In this document: piece by piece, positions 48,022 through 55,835 of the stretch | Numbering within the stretch: position 1 is the stretch's first letter | Layout of the letters: the number at the start of each line of letters is the position of its first letter | DNA from: JAKFEW01 sp036675505 | Lineage (GTDB): Bacteria > Cyanobacteriota > Sericytochromatia > S15B-MN24 > JAQBPE01 | Length of the DNA: 57,993 bases | NCBI GenBank assembly: GCA_036675505.1 | Contig: JAKFEW010000086.1 | Location: 1-57,993 of the forward strand | Direction of reading: 5' to 3' | Notes under the pieces: model-generated | What the model was told of the DNA's origin: nothing | The model's input: the letters and a program-made list of their open reading frames with translations, nothing else | Database searches by the model: none | Made by a program: the position numbers and the translations under genes

Positions 48022-49091
48022 CGGACCGCCTGGTCCACCGGCTTCGACGTGTCGATCGTGAAGAGCGGGAACGGCCAGAACTGGCGGCCGCCGTCGGCCG
48101 GGTCGTGGCGGTCGATGCCGAGCTCGTGCGCGCCGCCGCCCGGGATCTGGGCCTCGAGCGTGATCCTCTCGCCGGGGTTCGCGGGGATCTCGTCGCCGAC
48201 CTGCTCGCCGTCCACGGTCACCGTGACCGAGCGGTACGCCGTATCGCCCACGACGCCCTCGATGCGCACGCGGTAGCCGTCCTCGGCGGGCGCCAGCGTC
48301 ATCGCCGTGACGTCGATGACCTGGCCGCTGCCGAAGACCTGGGTCGCCATCACGCGGCCGCGGCCGCGGTGGAGGCCCACGCCGAGCTCGCGGTAGCTCT
48401 CGCGCAGGATGTTCTCGCGGTGGCCGGGGCTGTCCATCCAGCCGTCGACGAGCTCGCGGGCGAGCTTCTCGGCGTCCTTCACTTCGAAGTAGTCGAAGAT
48501 GTTCTCGCCGCCCGTGGCCATGTAGCCGGCGTGCTTCTGGCGGTCGGAGACGCTCTCGTTCTCGGGCACGGGCGAGTCGTGCTCGAAGTAGTTCAGCTCG
48601 ATCATCTCCTGGCTGTGCTGGCGCGCGGCCACGTCCAGCTTGCGGTTCGGCGCCAGCGCCGGCAGGCCTTCCTTCGCGCGCTCCTCGTTGGTGAACTTCA
48701 AGATCAGCTGCTCGACGTCGGGCTCGCCGGGATACACCTTCTCGGTCCAGCGCGGCTTCCACGAGAACGCGCCGTCGAGCGACGGGAGCGGCACGTCGTC
48801 GACCGAGGGCAGGCCTATCGGCAAGCCGCCGATGACGCCGCCGGGCGCCGGGCTGGGCCTGGGCGACGGCGCGACCGGGCCTGTGGGCGGCTTCGTGGAC
48901 GGCTTCGCGCTCGCCGTCGCGCCGGGCAGCACGCCGGGGCCGGTGGGGAGGCCCGGGCCGGCGGACGCGCCGGGGCGCGGCGACGGCAGGTCGGCGATCG
49001 CCGCGGCCACGCTCGCGAGGTCCTGGGCGGTGCAGCCGGGGGCCGCGAACAGCGCGGCGGCGAGCAGGAAGTGCGGGACCGAGCGGCGCAT
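48018..49091 (-). CDS. CAP/SCP-domain lipoprotein
   Basis: This 357-residue protein has a signal peptide with lipobox (AAPGC at about 16-20), a long Pro/Ala/Gly/Ser linker, and a CAP domain from about residue 130: KLDVAARQHSQEMIELNYFE, H-D-S, GENIFDYFEV and MDSPGHRENILRESYRELGV. The conserved His/Glu set of CAP proteins is present. The C-terminal part is a beta domain (MTLAPAEDGYRVRIEGVVGD). It is probably surface-exposed; bacterial CAP proteins mostly lack a known activity. Confidence 0.85.
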   Translation of the reverse strand: MRRSVPHFLLAAALFAAPGCTAQDLASVAAAIADLPSPRPGASAGPGLPTGPGVLPGATASAKPSTKPPTGPVAPSPRPSPAPGGVIGGLPIGLPSVDDVPLPSLDGAFSWKPRWTEKVYPGEPDVEQLILKFTNEERAKEGLPALAPNRKLDVAARQHSQEMIELNYFEHDSPVPENESVSDRQKHAGYMATGGENIFDYFEVKDAEKLARELVDGWMDSPGHRENILRESYRELGVGLHRGRGRVMATQVFGSGQVIDVTAMTLAPAEDGYRVRIEGVVGDTAYRSVTVTVDGEQVGDEIPANPGERITLEAQIPGGGAHELGIDRHDPADGGRQFWPFPLFTIDTSKPVDQAVR

Positions 49092-49157
49092 TGAGAACCC
49101 TCCAGACGAGCGACGAGAGCGAGACGAACTCGCCCCCGCCAGTGTTCCCCGGCGCGC

Positions 49158-50672
49158 CTAGAGGATCACCGTCGGCTTCGGGCGCTTCACCGGCGTCACC
49201 CCCAGCTTCTTCAGCTCGATGCCGGTCCGCCGCCGGAAGTCGTCGAAGCCCTCGAACGGGCCCTTCGCGGCCTGCGCCAGGATGTGCGTCCGGATCTTGC
49301 CCGGCACGCCCGGCACCGCCGCCCACTCGGCCTCGCCCGCGGCGTTCAGGTCGAACTCCAGCGGGAAGGTCTCGCCGAGGGCCTTGAGCCGCAGCGTTTT
49401 GCGCCCGGCGCGCACCGGCAGCACGGGGCCCACGGCCTTCGCCAGGGTGTGCGGGTCGGCCGTCGCGTCCTTCACGATCGCCGCGCGCGCCGCCTCGAGC
49501 GCCCTGATCGCGCGCTCGACCCGCGCCACGTCCATCGCTTCGGCCGCCCCATAGAGCGCCTTCCAGCGGCCGGCCATCGCGGCGTCCGCGGTCACGCCGC
49601 GCGTGAGGTCGACCCAGATGGCGATCGCCCGCTCCCGCGCCTCGGCCTCCTCGATCCCGCGCAGCAAATCGAGCACCGACGCGTCCGTGCCCTCGCGGTC
49701 GTGCGCCACCCGCAGCGCCTGCAGCAGCTCGGTCTCGGCCTGCAGCAGCCCGGGCTGCGCGAGGCCCGTGTGCGGCTTCGCCCCCAGCGCCTCGGCGCGC
49801 TGGGCCACGAAGCGGAAGCAGAAGCTCGCCACCACGCCCTCGGAGGCCAGCATCTGGCCCGCATTCTTGAGCGCGGCCATGTCCCGCATCGGCGAGAGCT
49901 GGCCGCGCAGGTAGTTGTCCGGCACGACGTGGCCGCGGAAGGCGGGCAGCCCGTCGCGCACGCCCTGGTAGCGCGCCCAGCCCTGGGAGTAGGAGAGCAG
50001 GTCGCGCACCGGGAAGTAGGCCTCCGCGTTGAAGCCGGCCTTGGGCCCGAAGGCGGGCGCGGCGTGGTCGTAGTAGGCCCGTGCGTCGGGGTCCTGGCCG
50101 AAGTGCCCCCAGAGCGTCTCGAAGTGGCTCGCGTAGCCCTCGGAGAGCGCGGTGCGCCGGTCCGTCACCGCGAAGGTGGTGTGCGGGAAAGGCACCCAGG
50201 CCTCCGCGGGGTCGGGGCGGGTGCGCAGCGCGAGGCGTTGCGCGATGTGGCCGCCCTCGTGGATCAGGGTCTTGCTCAGGCGGTCCGCGCGCGGCGCGAG
50301 CTTCACGAACGGCGTGCGCGCATGGGGGGTGCGGCCGAGGCGGACGTCGTCGAGTGCGAGGCCGAGCGCGGCGTGGTTGCCGCCGGGCTCGAGGGCGATG
50401 AAGAGCGCGCTGTCGAGCCGCCGGGGGTCTGGCTCCTGCGGGATCGCGGTGGCGGCGCGGGCGAGCACGTGGCGGATGAAATCGGCCGCCTCGTTCTCGA
50501 GCCAGCGGGAGGCCTGGACGTGGGCCTCGCTGCCGGGCGCGAGGGCGCGGTAGACCGGCAGCGGCGCATTGGAAGCCTGCGCGACGGGCTCGAGGAAGAC
50601 CACCGGCACACGCGGGTCTTCGGCAGCCGGTGCGACGGCAGCGGCGAGGAGCAGGGCGAGGAGACGGGCCAT
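49158..50672 (-). CDS. Secreted zinc metalloprotease-like protein with helix-hairpin-helix tail
   Basis: The ATG at 50672 follows AGGAGG; a longer frame from 51062 is antisense noise. The product has 504 residues: a signal peptide (MARLLALLLAAAVAPAA), then a domain with KTLIHEGGHIAQRLAL (HExxH) near residue 130 and a downstream SEGYASHFE that supplies the third ligand, as in gluzincins. The C-terminal about 70 residues (FDLNAAGEAEWAAVPGVPGK, GPFEGFDDFRRRTGIELKKL) form a ComEA-like helix-hairpin-helix, unusual on a protease. Substrate unknown. Confidence 0.7.
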   Translation of the reverse strand: MARLLALLLAAAVAPAAEDPRVPVVFLEPVAQASNAPLPVYRALAPGSEAHVQASRWLENEAADFIRHVLARAATAIPQEPDPRRLDSALFIALEPGGNHAALGLALDDVRLGRTPHARTPFVKLAPRADRLSKTLIHEGGHIAQRLALRTRPDPAEAWVPFPHTTFAVTDRRTALSEGYASHFETLWGHFGQDPDARAYYDHAAPAFGPKAGFNAEAYFPVRDLLSYSQGWARYQGVRDGLPAFRGHVVPDNYLRGQLSPMRDMAALKNAGQMLASEGVVASFCFRFVAQRAEALGAKPHTGLAQPGLLQAETELLQALRVAHDREGTDASVLDLLRGIEEAEARERAIAIWVDLTRGVTADAAMAGRWKALYGAAEAMDVARVERAIRALEAARAAIVKDATADPHTLAKAVGPVLPVRAGRKTLRLKALGETFPLEFDLNAAGEAEWAAVPGVPGKIRTHILAQAAKGPFEGFDDFRRRTGIELKKLGVTPVKRPKPTVIL

Positions 50673-50841
50673 CGGAACCTCCTGGGGAATCGGCGGCAGT
50701 ATACCGGAACAGACAGCGAACCGCGCGCGGAGGTTCGCCGGCCGCGGCCGACACACCGACGCCAAACCATTCTGACGATGTCCTGCCCGTGCTGCGGGTA
50801 TAAGCTCGTAAGCTCGCCCTCGCCTATCCCGGGGTCTCGCC

Positions 50842-52404
50842 ATGCGCCGCCACGTCCGCTGGGCCCTCGTTCTGGCCTGTCTCGCGACCGCTTGCCAGCG
50901 GATCGACGGCCCAGGAGGCACGCCCGTGCCGGTCAGGCCGAAGGCCTCCCGGGCACCTGCGGCCTCGCCCGAAGCCTCCCCGGCGGCGCAGGCGAGCACG
51001 GCGCCGCTCGCCTTGCGCCACCTCGCGAAGCCCGCGACCGCCACGCGCACGATCGCGGGCACGGTGTCCTTCGACGCCGCCTACGCGATCGCCACCACCC
51101 CGGCCAGGCTCCTCTCGAACAACGGCAGCAGTCTGCTCGCCGTGGGCGCCGCCGCCTTCGACGGCGCGATCGGCGCCGCGGTGCTCGCGAACAACGGCGG
51201 CCGGGTCGTGAGCGACCACGGCGCGGGCGTGATCGGGCAGAACGGCGCGAGCGTGCTCTCCAACAGCGGCGGCAGCCTGGTCTCGAACAACAGCAGCAAC
51301 CTGATCGGCAAGATCCGCGCCGAGTCCGACGCCAACCTGATCGGCAAGATCCGCTCGGAAGGCGACGCGGGCCTGATCGGCAAGATCCGCTTCGAGGTCC
51401 TGCAGGCCGCGGCCCCGCCGCTCGGCACCGTCGCCCCGGCCGCGGGCGTGGCCGTGCGCGTCTTCGACATCCGCAACGGCTCGGCCGTGCCGATCGGCCT
51501 GGACGAGGACGGCAAGCCGGTCTACGAGGTGCTCACCGGCGCGGGCGGCGGCTACGAGGTCTACCCGCCGGCCGATCGCCTGGGCAACCTGGTGCTGCAC
51601 GCGGGCGTGCCCGACGTGAACGACCACCGCCTGCGCTTCAACCTGATCGTGCCGCCCAGGGCGCTCGCCGAGGCCGTCGACGAGGACACCTCGATGGCCA
51701 CCTACTTCCTACACCGCAGCCTGGTGCGCAGCTTCCTCATCTGGACGGAGCCCGCGCCGCACCCCGCCGACAGCTGGGTGCCCTTCACGAACGACCCGGG
51801 GGTGCAGGGGCAGGTGCGCGCGGGCCGCCAGAAGCTCAAGGACGAGGCCGGCCGGCTCGGCCTCGATCGCCTGACGTCGGCGCAGCGCACAGCGCTCGCG
51901 GAGCGCATGGTCGACCTGCTCGTCGCGCGCGTGGACCACGGGAGCGCGCGGCTCTACTTCAAGGGCGGCCCCCTCGGCTACACGGGCCCCGACGAGCGCT
52001 GCTTCGACGCCTACGTCGCCGTGCTGCGGGGCGTGCGCGACGCGGCGACGACGCGCATGCGGGCGCTCGCGGCGGAGGGCGAGGATCCCTTCGCCTACTT
52101 CGCGGCGCGGGACTACGTGAAGGCGGCCGAGGCGAGGCTGGGCAAGCCGTTCGTGTTCAAGAAGCCCGCGGATCTCGTGGACTTCATGCTCGAGGCGTAC
52201 TTCACGGATCCGTCGCTCGCACCGATGGAGAGCGTGCTGGGCCTCGCGGCCTTCAGCGCGGAGCTCGGCATCGATACGACGCTCGGGACGCGGTTCGAGG
52301 CGGCGGCGCTCGGGTCGAACCTCGAGAGCGCGCGGGCGCTCTATTTGGGGGATGGGGCGCTGATGGCGGAGATGTTCGAGTTGATGCGGGCCGCGAAACC
52401 CTGA
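50842..52404 (+). CDS. Lipoprotein with NLIGKIR repeats
   Basis: This 520-residue protein has a signal peptide with lipobox LATAC (about 15-19) and a Pro/Ala-rich linker. Residues 90-180 hold Asn/Gly/Ser repeats (LLSNNGSSLL, VLANNGGRVV, VLSNSGGSLV) and three copies of an LIGKIR unit (NLIGKIRAESDA, NLIGKIRSEGDA, GLIGKIRFE). A carboxypeptidase-regulatory-like segment (VAVRVFDIRNGSAVPIGLDE) and a helical C-terminal domain without known motif follow. It is surface-anchored; the Asn/Gly repeats suggest a parallel beta-solenoid. Function unknown. Confidence 0.75.
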   Translation: MRRHVRWALVLACLATACQRIDGPGGTPVPVRPKASRAPAASPEASPAAQASTAPLALRHLAKPATATRTIAGTVSFDAAYAIATTPARLLSNNGSSLLAVGAAAFDGAIGAAVLANNGGRVVSDHGAGVIGQNGASVLSNSGGSLVSNNSSNLIGKIRAESDANLIGKIRSEGDAGLIGKIRFEVLQAAAPPLGTVAPAAGVAVRVFDIRNGSAVPIGLDEDGKPVYEVLTGAGGGYEVYPPADRLGNLVLHAGVPDVNDHRLRFNLIVPPRALAEAVDEDTSMATYFLHRSLVRSFLIWTEPAPHPADSWVPFTNDPGVQGQVRAGRQKLKDEAGRLGLDRLTSAQRTALAERMVDLLVARVDHGSARLYFKGGPLGYTGPDERCFDAYVAVLRGVRDAATTRMRALAAEGEDPFAYFAARDYVKAAEARLGKPFVFKKPADLVDFMLEAYFTDPSLAPMESVLGLAAFSAELGIDTTLGTRFEAAALGSNLESARALYLGDGALMAEMFELMRAAKP

Positions 52405-52424
52405 GGTCCCGCGGCCCGCGGAGC

Positions 52425-52691
52425 TCAGTGCGGGTGGGCCGCCACGCCGCGGGCGGGCAGCGTCACCTGGGTCGGCATCCAGGTGACCTTCTCGAGCGTC
52501 GGCTGCAGCGTGCCGTACTCCAGGAACTCGCGCAGGCGATCGATCGCCGTCTCGGGCCGGACAGCCCGGAACGCGACCGCCGTGTTCGCCGACAGCGTGG
52601 CCACGAACGCCGTGTAGCCTGCCTCGGTGTCGACCGTCAGGTCGTAAATCACCATCTTGCCCTTGAGGTAGAAGAAGCCGAATCGGATCAT
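52425..52691 (-). CDS. Unknown small resident protein
   Basis: The start at 52691 (MIRFGFFYLKG) is preferred over 52727, since AGGAAGGCAGGT precedes it. The product has 88 residues with a KMVIYDLTVDTEAGYTAFVA core (beta-alpha) and FRAVRPETAIDRLREFLEYG helix. No family recognised. It converges with the NLIGKIR lipoprotein gene. Confidence 0.55.
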   Translation of the reverse strand: MIRFGFFYLKGKMVIYDLTVDTEAGYTAFVATLSANTAVAFRAVRPETAIDRLREFLEYGTLQPTLEKVTWMPTQVTLPARGVAAHPH

Positions 52692-52740
52692 CGGGAGACC
52701 TGCCTTCCTTGGCTGACGCATGTGCATCCGTCACAAGAGA

Positions 52741-52767
52741 AAGGTCGGCTCGCTTGGAGCCGACCTT
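52741..52767 (-). terminator. Intrinsic terminator after the beta-propeller lipoprotein gene
   Basis: AAGGTCGGCTC and GAGCCGACCTT make an 11-bp perfect stem with a 5-nt loop. On the minus strand it is followed by TCTCTTGT, a moderate T-rich tail, 37 bp past the stop at 52805. Confidence 0.75.
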
Positions 52768-52804
52768 GAGAATCCCGTCGAAAATTTCTCGCCCGTTCGG
52801 CGAT

Positions 52805-53899
52805 TTATTCGAAGGTGAACTGGTGGACCGTCTTCTGGCTGTCGTCCAGGACCAGCAGGTGGCCCTCGTCGTCCAGCGCGATCGCCTTCGCGTTGCCGAC
52901 GTCCTCGAGGCGGAGCTCGCCGTCGAAGTCCTTCGCATCCACCAGCACCTTGTTGCCGGTCTTGAGCGAGTACACGATGCCGCGCTCCGAGTCGGTGGCC
53001 GACTTCTTGGTGTCGAAGCCGCCGCCCGAGGCCTTCTTGATGAACTCGCCGGCCGCGTCGAACGAGACGCGGTTCGCGCCGTCGGAGACGATCACCTCGC
53101 CGTCGTCGACCTTGATGCTCGTCGCGGTCTTCGGGACCTTGCTGAACAGCACGTCGCCGATCCGGCTGATCTCCTCGCCGGAGCCGGCGTCGAAGACCAC
53201 GATCGCGGCGCGATCGAACCACAGCTTCTTGTCGATCGTGCCGAGCACGTAAACCTTGTTGCCCTCGACGGCCATCGCCGAGATCGACTTCCAGGTCGGG
53301 CCGCCGAAGGAGCCTTCGTGGCTCAGGCCATGGCCCGAGGCGACGTCGCCGCCCGTGGTGCCGTCGGTGCCGCCGGTCGAGCCGCTGCCCGCGGGCGCCA
53401 GCTTGAACTCCTTGTCGGCCGTGGGCTTGTCGTTGGTGAACGCCACGTTGAAGCGCGAGATCGATTCGAAGCCGTCCTTCGTGACGTCGACCCACACCTG
53501 GCTGTCCATGATGCCCGTGATTTCGAATTCGCCGGTAGCGCTCGTCAGCGTCGTCTGCGCGCCGATCGAGACCTTGGCGCCCGTGATCGGCTGGCCGACC
53601 TGATCGGCCACCAGGCCGCGCAGCGTGAAGCCTTCGCCGGTGGGATCACCGATCTGGCCGTCCGCGCCGGGGGCCGCGGGGTCGCTGCCCGCGCCGATGC
53701 CGGTGCCGGTGCCGCTGCCCGCGCCATACGGGTCGGAGGCGGGATCGCCGCCGATGGCGTCGCCGCCCAGGCTGCCGTCGGCCGAGAGGACGTTGTCCTC
53801 GAACGTGCCGTCGCCCGGCAGCGCCTGCGTCGGGGTGCCACCGCATGCGCTCAGCAGCGAGGTGATCAGGGCAGCGGCGAGCAGCTTCTTGGCGGACAT
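52805..53899 (-). CDS. Lipoprotein with CarboxypepD_reg-like and beta-propeller domains
   Basis: ATG 53899 (MSAKKLLAAALI) is favoured by AGGAGT just upstream; an ATG at 53914 is less likely. The product has 364 residues: signal peptide with lipobox LLSAC, a Gly/Asp-rich linker, a carboxypeptidase-regulatory-like domain (TLRGLVADQVGQPITGAKVS, SATGEFEITGIMDSQVWVDV), a second linker, and a propeller-like repeat region (VYVLGTIDKKLWFDRAAIVV, AIALDDEGHLLVLDDSQKTV). It is surface-anchored; ligand unknown. The 5' leader has a 7-bp inverted repeat. Confidence 0.75.
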   Translation of the reverse strand: MSAKKLLAAALITSLLSACGGTPTQALPGDGTFEDNVLSADGSLGGDAIGGDPASDPYGAGSGTGTGIGAGSDPAAPGADGQIGDPTGEGFTLRGLVADQVGQPITGAKVSIGAQTTLTSATGEFEITGIMDSQVWVDVTKDGFESISRFNVAFTNDKPTADKEFKLAPAGSGSTGGTDGTTGGDVASGHGLSHEGSFGGPTWKSISAMAVEGNKVYVLGTIDKKLWFDRAAIVVFDAGSGEEISRIGDVLFSKVPKTATSIKVDDGEVIVSDGANRVSFDAAGEFIKKASGGGFDTKKSATDSERGIVYSLKTGNKVLVDAKDFDGELRLEDVGNAKAIALDDEGHLLVLDDSQKTVHQFTFE

Positions 53900-53915
53900 C
53901 GGTAGACTCCTCATG

Positions 53916-53947
53916 CAGGTGTTTCACGAACCGTTAAGGCACACCTG
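53916..53947 (-). promoter_or_regulatory. Leader hairpin and -10-like box of the beta-propeller lipoprotein gene
   Basis: CAGGTGT (53916-53922) and ACACCTG (53941-53947) form an inverted repeat with an 18-nt loop directly upstream of the ribosome binding site. A TATATA lies at 53953-53958, a good -10 for leftward transcription, so the hairpin would be in the first bases of the leader or act as an operator. Confidence 0.35.
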
Positions 53948-54090
53948 TTTTGTATATAGCCGCCACCCGCCGAGGCCCCGTTAAAATCGGATGGCGACAC
54001 GGTTAAAAAAAGCCTAAGCTTGCTGCTCCCGGCGGTCACCGGGCCGCGCCACGGCAACGCGCCACGGGCGTGAAACCCGCGCGGCTCCTT

Positions 54091-55686
54091 TCACTTGGGC
54101 GCGAGCATCGTGCGGAAGATCGCCTGGGCCGGGTACACCGCGTTGCGCTGGACGTCGAAGCCCGAGGTGAGCGAGGTGGGCTCGCGGCCGTCGCCCAGAT
54201 CTACGTCGAGCAGGCTGAACGCGCGCGGGCCCTGGTCGTCGGTCGGCAGCGGCAGCGGGAAGTTGAGCACGGCCAGGCCATCCGGCGTCGGCTTCACGTC
54301 GAGCGTGATCCGCCGCTCGCCCAGCCCGTCGAGCGCGTAGGTGACGACCGCCTGCTCGGGCAACGGGTGATCGCTGTCCAGCCGGAGCACGATCGCGGGC
54401 CAATGGTTCGGCAGCCGCAGCGCGATCGCCGCCATCCCCGGCCGCGCGACCTGCTCGCCGACGTCGCCGGACCAGCGGTTGTCGGGCGAGATCGCCTGCG
54501 GGAAGATCACGGCGCCGGCCGGCGCGAACGTCCGGCAGCCGCCCTGCTGGTCGGTCACGACCTCGTTGGGGCCGGTCTGCGCGCTCGCGGGCAGGCGGAA
54601 GCGCACGACCGCGCCCGGCACCGGGCGGCCGTTCAGCGCGGGGTCGTCGGACTCCCAGGTGACCCGCGCGGCGATCGGCACGGGCCCCACGCCCACGAAC
54701 ACGGGCGCCGGCATGGTCGCCACGCCGGGCTGGGTCGGCGCGGGCGGCGGCGGCGCCTCGTCGAAGACCACGCCGCAGGCCTCGGGCTTGAAGGCCTCGT
54801 CATGGTACTTCTGCCTCACGAGCGCGGTCAGCACGCACCAGGCCTGGCTGAGGTCGCAGCCGAAGATGCCGTTGCGCTCCATCGCGAAGAAATCGTCGGG
54901 CGAGGTCGGCATCCGCGCCGGGATGCGCATGGGGGCCTCCGTCGTGGCCGTGGCGCCCGCGGTCGCCATGAGCGTCCGCGTGGCGCGCACGCCCGCCGTG
55001 GGCGTCGGCGGCACCGGCAGCGCGCCGAACTCCAGCGCGGCCCACGCCGACGGCGCGCCATCGGCTCCGACCTCCGCCGGGCCTGCGGAGGCCGGGCCGC
55101 GCACGGGCATCGTCATCGAAAGGCGCCCGCCCGCGTCGCGCGAGACGCCGAGCTCGGCCAAACGCTCGGGCGCGACGCGGCCCGTGAGGTGATCGGTGGT
55201 CGCGGGATCGAGCACGGTGGTCACGTTGATCGCCGCGTCCGCCCGCAGGCGCGCCCCGCCGAGATCGAGCTGGAACCGCATAGCGGGCTGGTACCCGGTG
55301 GCGGCGGGCAGGTCGTCGGTGGCGAAGCGGCGCAACACCACGACGGTGTCGCGCTCGAGGGCGCCGGGCGGGATGATCGCCGAAGCCAGCCCGTCGGCCG
55401 TGCGGACGACGCCGCCGGTCGCCGCGGCGACGTGGATGCCCGCGCGCGCGTCTTCCGGCGCGAGCTGGCCGAAGACCACGGTCGGCTGCGGCCGCGCCCC
55501 GCGCAGCAAGCTCACGCCCGGCGCGCGCACCAGCGACAGCGGGTCGCGATCGGCGGCGGAGGCCGGTCGCCGCTTCGCCGGTGTCGACGGCGCGGCCGGC
55601 GCGTGACACGCGGGCACCGTCAAGACGACCCCGATGCTCCAGGCCAGCACAAACTGGCCGAGCACTGCTCGGCGGATCAGCGACAT
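54091..55686 (-). CDS. Unknown resident lipoprotein
   Basis: This 531-residue protein has an N-terminal hydrophobic segment ending VLTVPAC (lipobox at about 27), then a Ser/Pro/Ala-rich linker, two beta-rich parts with ASAIIPPGALERDTVVVLRR (similar to ZU5-like or 'IPPGAL' domains), and a central region with FGCDLSQAWCVLTALVRQKY. No enzymatic motif is recognised. The start follows AGGAGCC. It has no close neighbour on the same strand, so it is probably monocistronic. Confidence 0.65.
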   Translation of the reverse strand: MSLIRRAVLGQFVLAWSIGVVLTVPACHAPAAPSTPAKRRPASAADRDPLSLVRAPGVSLLRGARPQPTVVFGQLAPEDARAGIHVAAATGGVVRTADGLASAIIPPGALERDTVVVLRRFATDDLPAATGYQPAMRFQLDLGGARLRADAAINVTTVLDPATTDHLTGRVAPERLAELGVSRDAGGRLSMTMPVRGPASAGPAEVGADGAPSAWAALEFGALPVPPTPTAGVRATRTLMATAGATATTEAPMRIPARMPTSPDDFFAMERNGIFGCDLSQAWCVLTALVRQKYHDEAFKPEACGVVFDEAPPPPAPTQPGVATMPAPVFVGVGPVPIAARVTWESDDPALNGRPVPGAVVRFRLPASAQTGPNEVVTDQQGGCRTFAPAGAVIFPQAISPDNRWSGDVGEQVARPGMAAIALRLPNHWPAIVLRLDSDHPLPEQAVVTYALDGLGERRITLDVKPTPDGLAVLNFPLPLPTDDQGPRAFSLLDVDLGDGREPTSLTSGFDVQRNAVYPAQAIFRTMLAPK

Positions 55687-55835
55687 ACCGTGGCTCCTTC
55701 TCGTCCGATCGGTGGCGCACCCGCGCCACGCTCCCGGGCCACGGGCGGTTTCCCGACCACCCGTGGTTCTCTATGCCAGGTTATCGGCAGTCAAAAGTCC
55801 GTTAATGCTTGAGTGGAAAAAATGTTTTGATCGGC

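Noticed and set aside
49284..52769. A 1161-codon rightward frame covering protease and lipoprotein genes
   Set aside because: Arg/Gly/His/Pro-rich with no domain; it crosses two well-supported genes on opposite strands.
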